Source of the DNA: Spirochaetaceae bacterium
GTDB taxonomy: Bacteria; Spirochaetota; Spirochaetia; Treponematales; Breznakiellaceae
Assembly: GCA_031290205.1 (NCBI GenBank)
Contig: JAITNZ010000235.1
Location: forward strand, 1 to 15,090
Direction: 5' to 3'
DNA length: 15,090 nucleotides
Shown: positions 13,898-15,090 of the stretch, piece by piece
Position numbering within the stretch: position 1 is the first letter of the stretch
How the letters are laid out: the number at the start of each line of letters is the position of its first letter
Notes under the pieces: model-generated
Databases searched by the model: none
The model's input: only the letters and a program-made list of their open reading frames with translations
What the model was told of the DNA's origin: nothing
Made by a program: the position numbers and the translations under genes

Positions 13898-15090
13898 ATG
13901 GCGGATATGAGTATGCCGCTTGCGCCGGCGGACGGTGCAAGCCTTTTGGGGAAAAAAGGAGATGTCATCGTCGCCGCGGCGGTTGTCGCCGTCGTGATGA
14001 TGCTGATCATCCCCATTCCTGCAGTCCTCCTCGACAGCCTCATGGCTTTCAACCTCATCCTCGGTCTCTTAGTCCTCTTGATTGTCCTCTATATGCGGCG
14101 GGCGACTGATTTCAGCGTCTTCCCGACTCTGCTGCTCGTCTCCACCGTGTTCAGCCTCGCGCTGAACGTCTCCTCGACGCGCCTTATCCTCACGCAGGGA
14201 GCGGGCTTCGGCGGGCGCATGGTGAGGGCGTTTTCCAGCTTTGTCGTCGGGGCGGGCGGGACGCAGGGGCTTGTCGTAGGCTTTGTCATCTTCATCGTGA
14301 TTATCGCCGTGCAAGTGGTCGTCATCACCAAAGGCTCGACGCGCATCGCCGAAGTCGCCGCGCGCTTCACCTTGGACGCGATGCCCCAGAAACAGATGGC
14401 TATCGAAGCTGAGTTTAATTCCGGCGCAATCAATGCCGACGAAATGAAGCGGCGCAAAGAAGAGATTGAGCGTGAAAAAAACTTTTACGGCGCGATGGAC
14501 GGCGCCAGCAAGTTTATTTCGGGTAACGTGAAAATCGGCATATTCATCACCGTCGTCAACGTCGTCGCCGGCATCATCATCGGGGTGGCGCTCCACGGCG
14601 AGCCGTTCTCGCAGGCGCTCAGCACTTACATCTCGTTCTCGATTGGCGACGGGCTCCTCAGCCAGTTTCCCGCGCTCTTAATCTCGACGGCAACGGGCAT
14701 CATCGTTACGCGCTCGGTCGCCACCGGCACTTTTGCCGAAGACATAAGCGACGAATTCTCGAAGCATCCGCAGATTTACTGGATAGGCGCGGGGGTGCTG
14801 CTCGTCTTAGCCTTTATCCCCGGCTTCCCCTGGTATGTACTCGTCCCCATGGCGTTCCTCCTTGGCTTTGCCGCATTCTACTTGGGCAGGGACTTGAAGC
14901 GCAAAGCCGCCGCAAGCGGCGCAGGCGGCGCTGTCGAACAGAAAAAAGAAGATACAGGCGATATGTCGCCGATAGTCCCCCTCGACCCGCTCTCCCTCGA
15001 ACTGGGCTACGGGCTCATCCCGCTGGTCGATAAGGACAAGGGCGCCGAGCTGCTCGAACGGGTGCAGCACCTCCGCCGCGAATCGGCGCT
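13898..15090 (+). CDS. flhA: Flagellar type III export gate protein FlhA, N-terminal part (runs off the window)
   Basis: Inner-membrane core of the flagellar export apparatus, coupling proton flow to export of rod, hook and filament proteins. 397 codons are present and the frame continues past the window end; full-length FlhA is about 690-700 residues. Hydrophobic segments lie near 22-42, 45-66, 74-92, 112-142, 212-232, 244-272 and 294-330, fitting the eight-helix membrane domain. The family signature is at 149-201: RIAEVAARFTLDAMPQKQMAIEAEF... then EIEREKNFYGAMDGASKF. R149, R156 and D160 match Salmonella R147, R154 and D158. Two oddities: Q164 replaces the near-invariant G of MPGKQ, and N210 stands where Salmonella has D208. 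The cytoplasmic domain starts near 331. GGAGG (13885-13889) sits 8 bases before the ATG, which decides this start over the in-frame ATGs at codons 4 and 6. The neighbour upstream is not flhB, unlike in many treponemes. Confidence 0.96.
   Translation, partial: MADMSMPLAPADGASLLGKKGDVIVAAAVVAVVMMLIIPIPAVLLDSLMAFNLILGLLVLLIVLYMRRATDFSVFPTLLLVSTVFSLALNVSSTRLILTQGAGFGGRMVRAFSSFVVGAGGTQGLVVGFVIFIVIIAVQVVVITKGSTRIAEVAARFTLDAMPQKQMAIEAEFNSGAINADEMKRRKEEIEREKNFYGAMDGASKFISGNVKIGIFITVVNVVAGIIIGVALHGEPFSQALSTYISFSIGDGLLSQFPALLISTATGIIVTRSVATGTFAEDISDEFSKHPQIYWIGAGVLLVLAFIPGFPWYVLVPMAFLLGFAAFYLGRDLKRKAAASGAGGAVEQKKEDTGDMSPIVPLDPLSLELGYGLIPLVDKDKGAELLERVQHLRRESA

Noticed and set aside
13628..14596. Minus-strand ORFs opposite the flhA region
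   Set aside because: Shadows of FlhA and of the palindromic element; the plus-strand FlhA frame is clearly conserved.

Overview
The window most likely comes from a spirochaete, and my best guess is a Treponema-like host-associated or gut treponeme. The evidence is a flagellar export gene (flhA), an RND pump whose periplasmic adaptor lacks the usual alpha-helical hairpin (as in Borrelia BesA), a PII-like protein next to the pump, and intergenic DNA crowded with GC-rich palindromic repeats. No rRNA or tRNA is present, so the genus is inference.

Layout. Every gene from 293 to 13094 is on the minus strand; flhA (13898 to the window end) is on the plus strand. (1) 1-4839, xylose catabolism: two paralogous xylose isomerase genes and a xylulokinase, which together convert D-xylose to xylulose 5-phosphate. 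xylB and the second isomerase form a two-gene operon. The first isomerase stands alone, bracketed by a ~255 bp inverted repeat whose outer 197 bp are 98% identical. (2) 4840-5747: a small PII-like gene sits between two related intergenic elements, each with a G-rich tandem repeat at one end and its complement at the other. (3) 5748-13094: tetR, tolC, acrA and acrB, all minus strand, make a complete tripartite efflux pump with its own unusual two-module TetR regulator. Two near-identical copies of a TetR-type operator lie upstream of tetR. A 409 bp block of repeat modules separates tolC from acrA. (4) 13095-13897: a repeat-rich divergent region with an 85 bp tandem repeat and a 173-nt foldable element. 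(5) 13898-15090: the 5' two-fifths or more of flhA.

Most notable points. The isomerase inside the inverted-repeat cassette keeps every expected catalytic residue. The isomerase in the xylB operon has lost a metal-binding histidine and several flanking invariant residues. A dispersed two-hairpin repeat family recurs at six places with paired base changes, suggesting that its RNA fold matters. xylB carries an 11-G run in which one added base would create an immediate stop. The efflux regulator has two TetR DNA-binding domains in one chain and two operators about 11 helical turns apart. I see no transposase, CRISPR array or phage gene.
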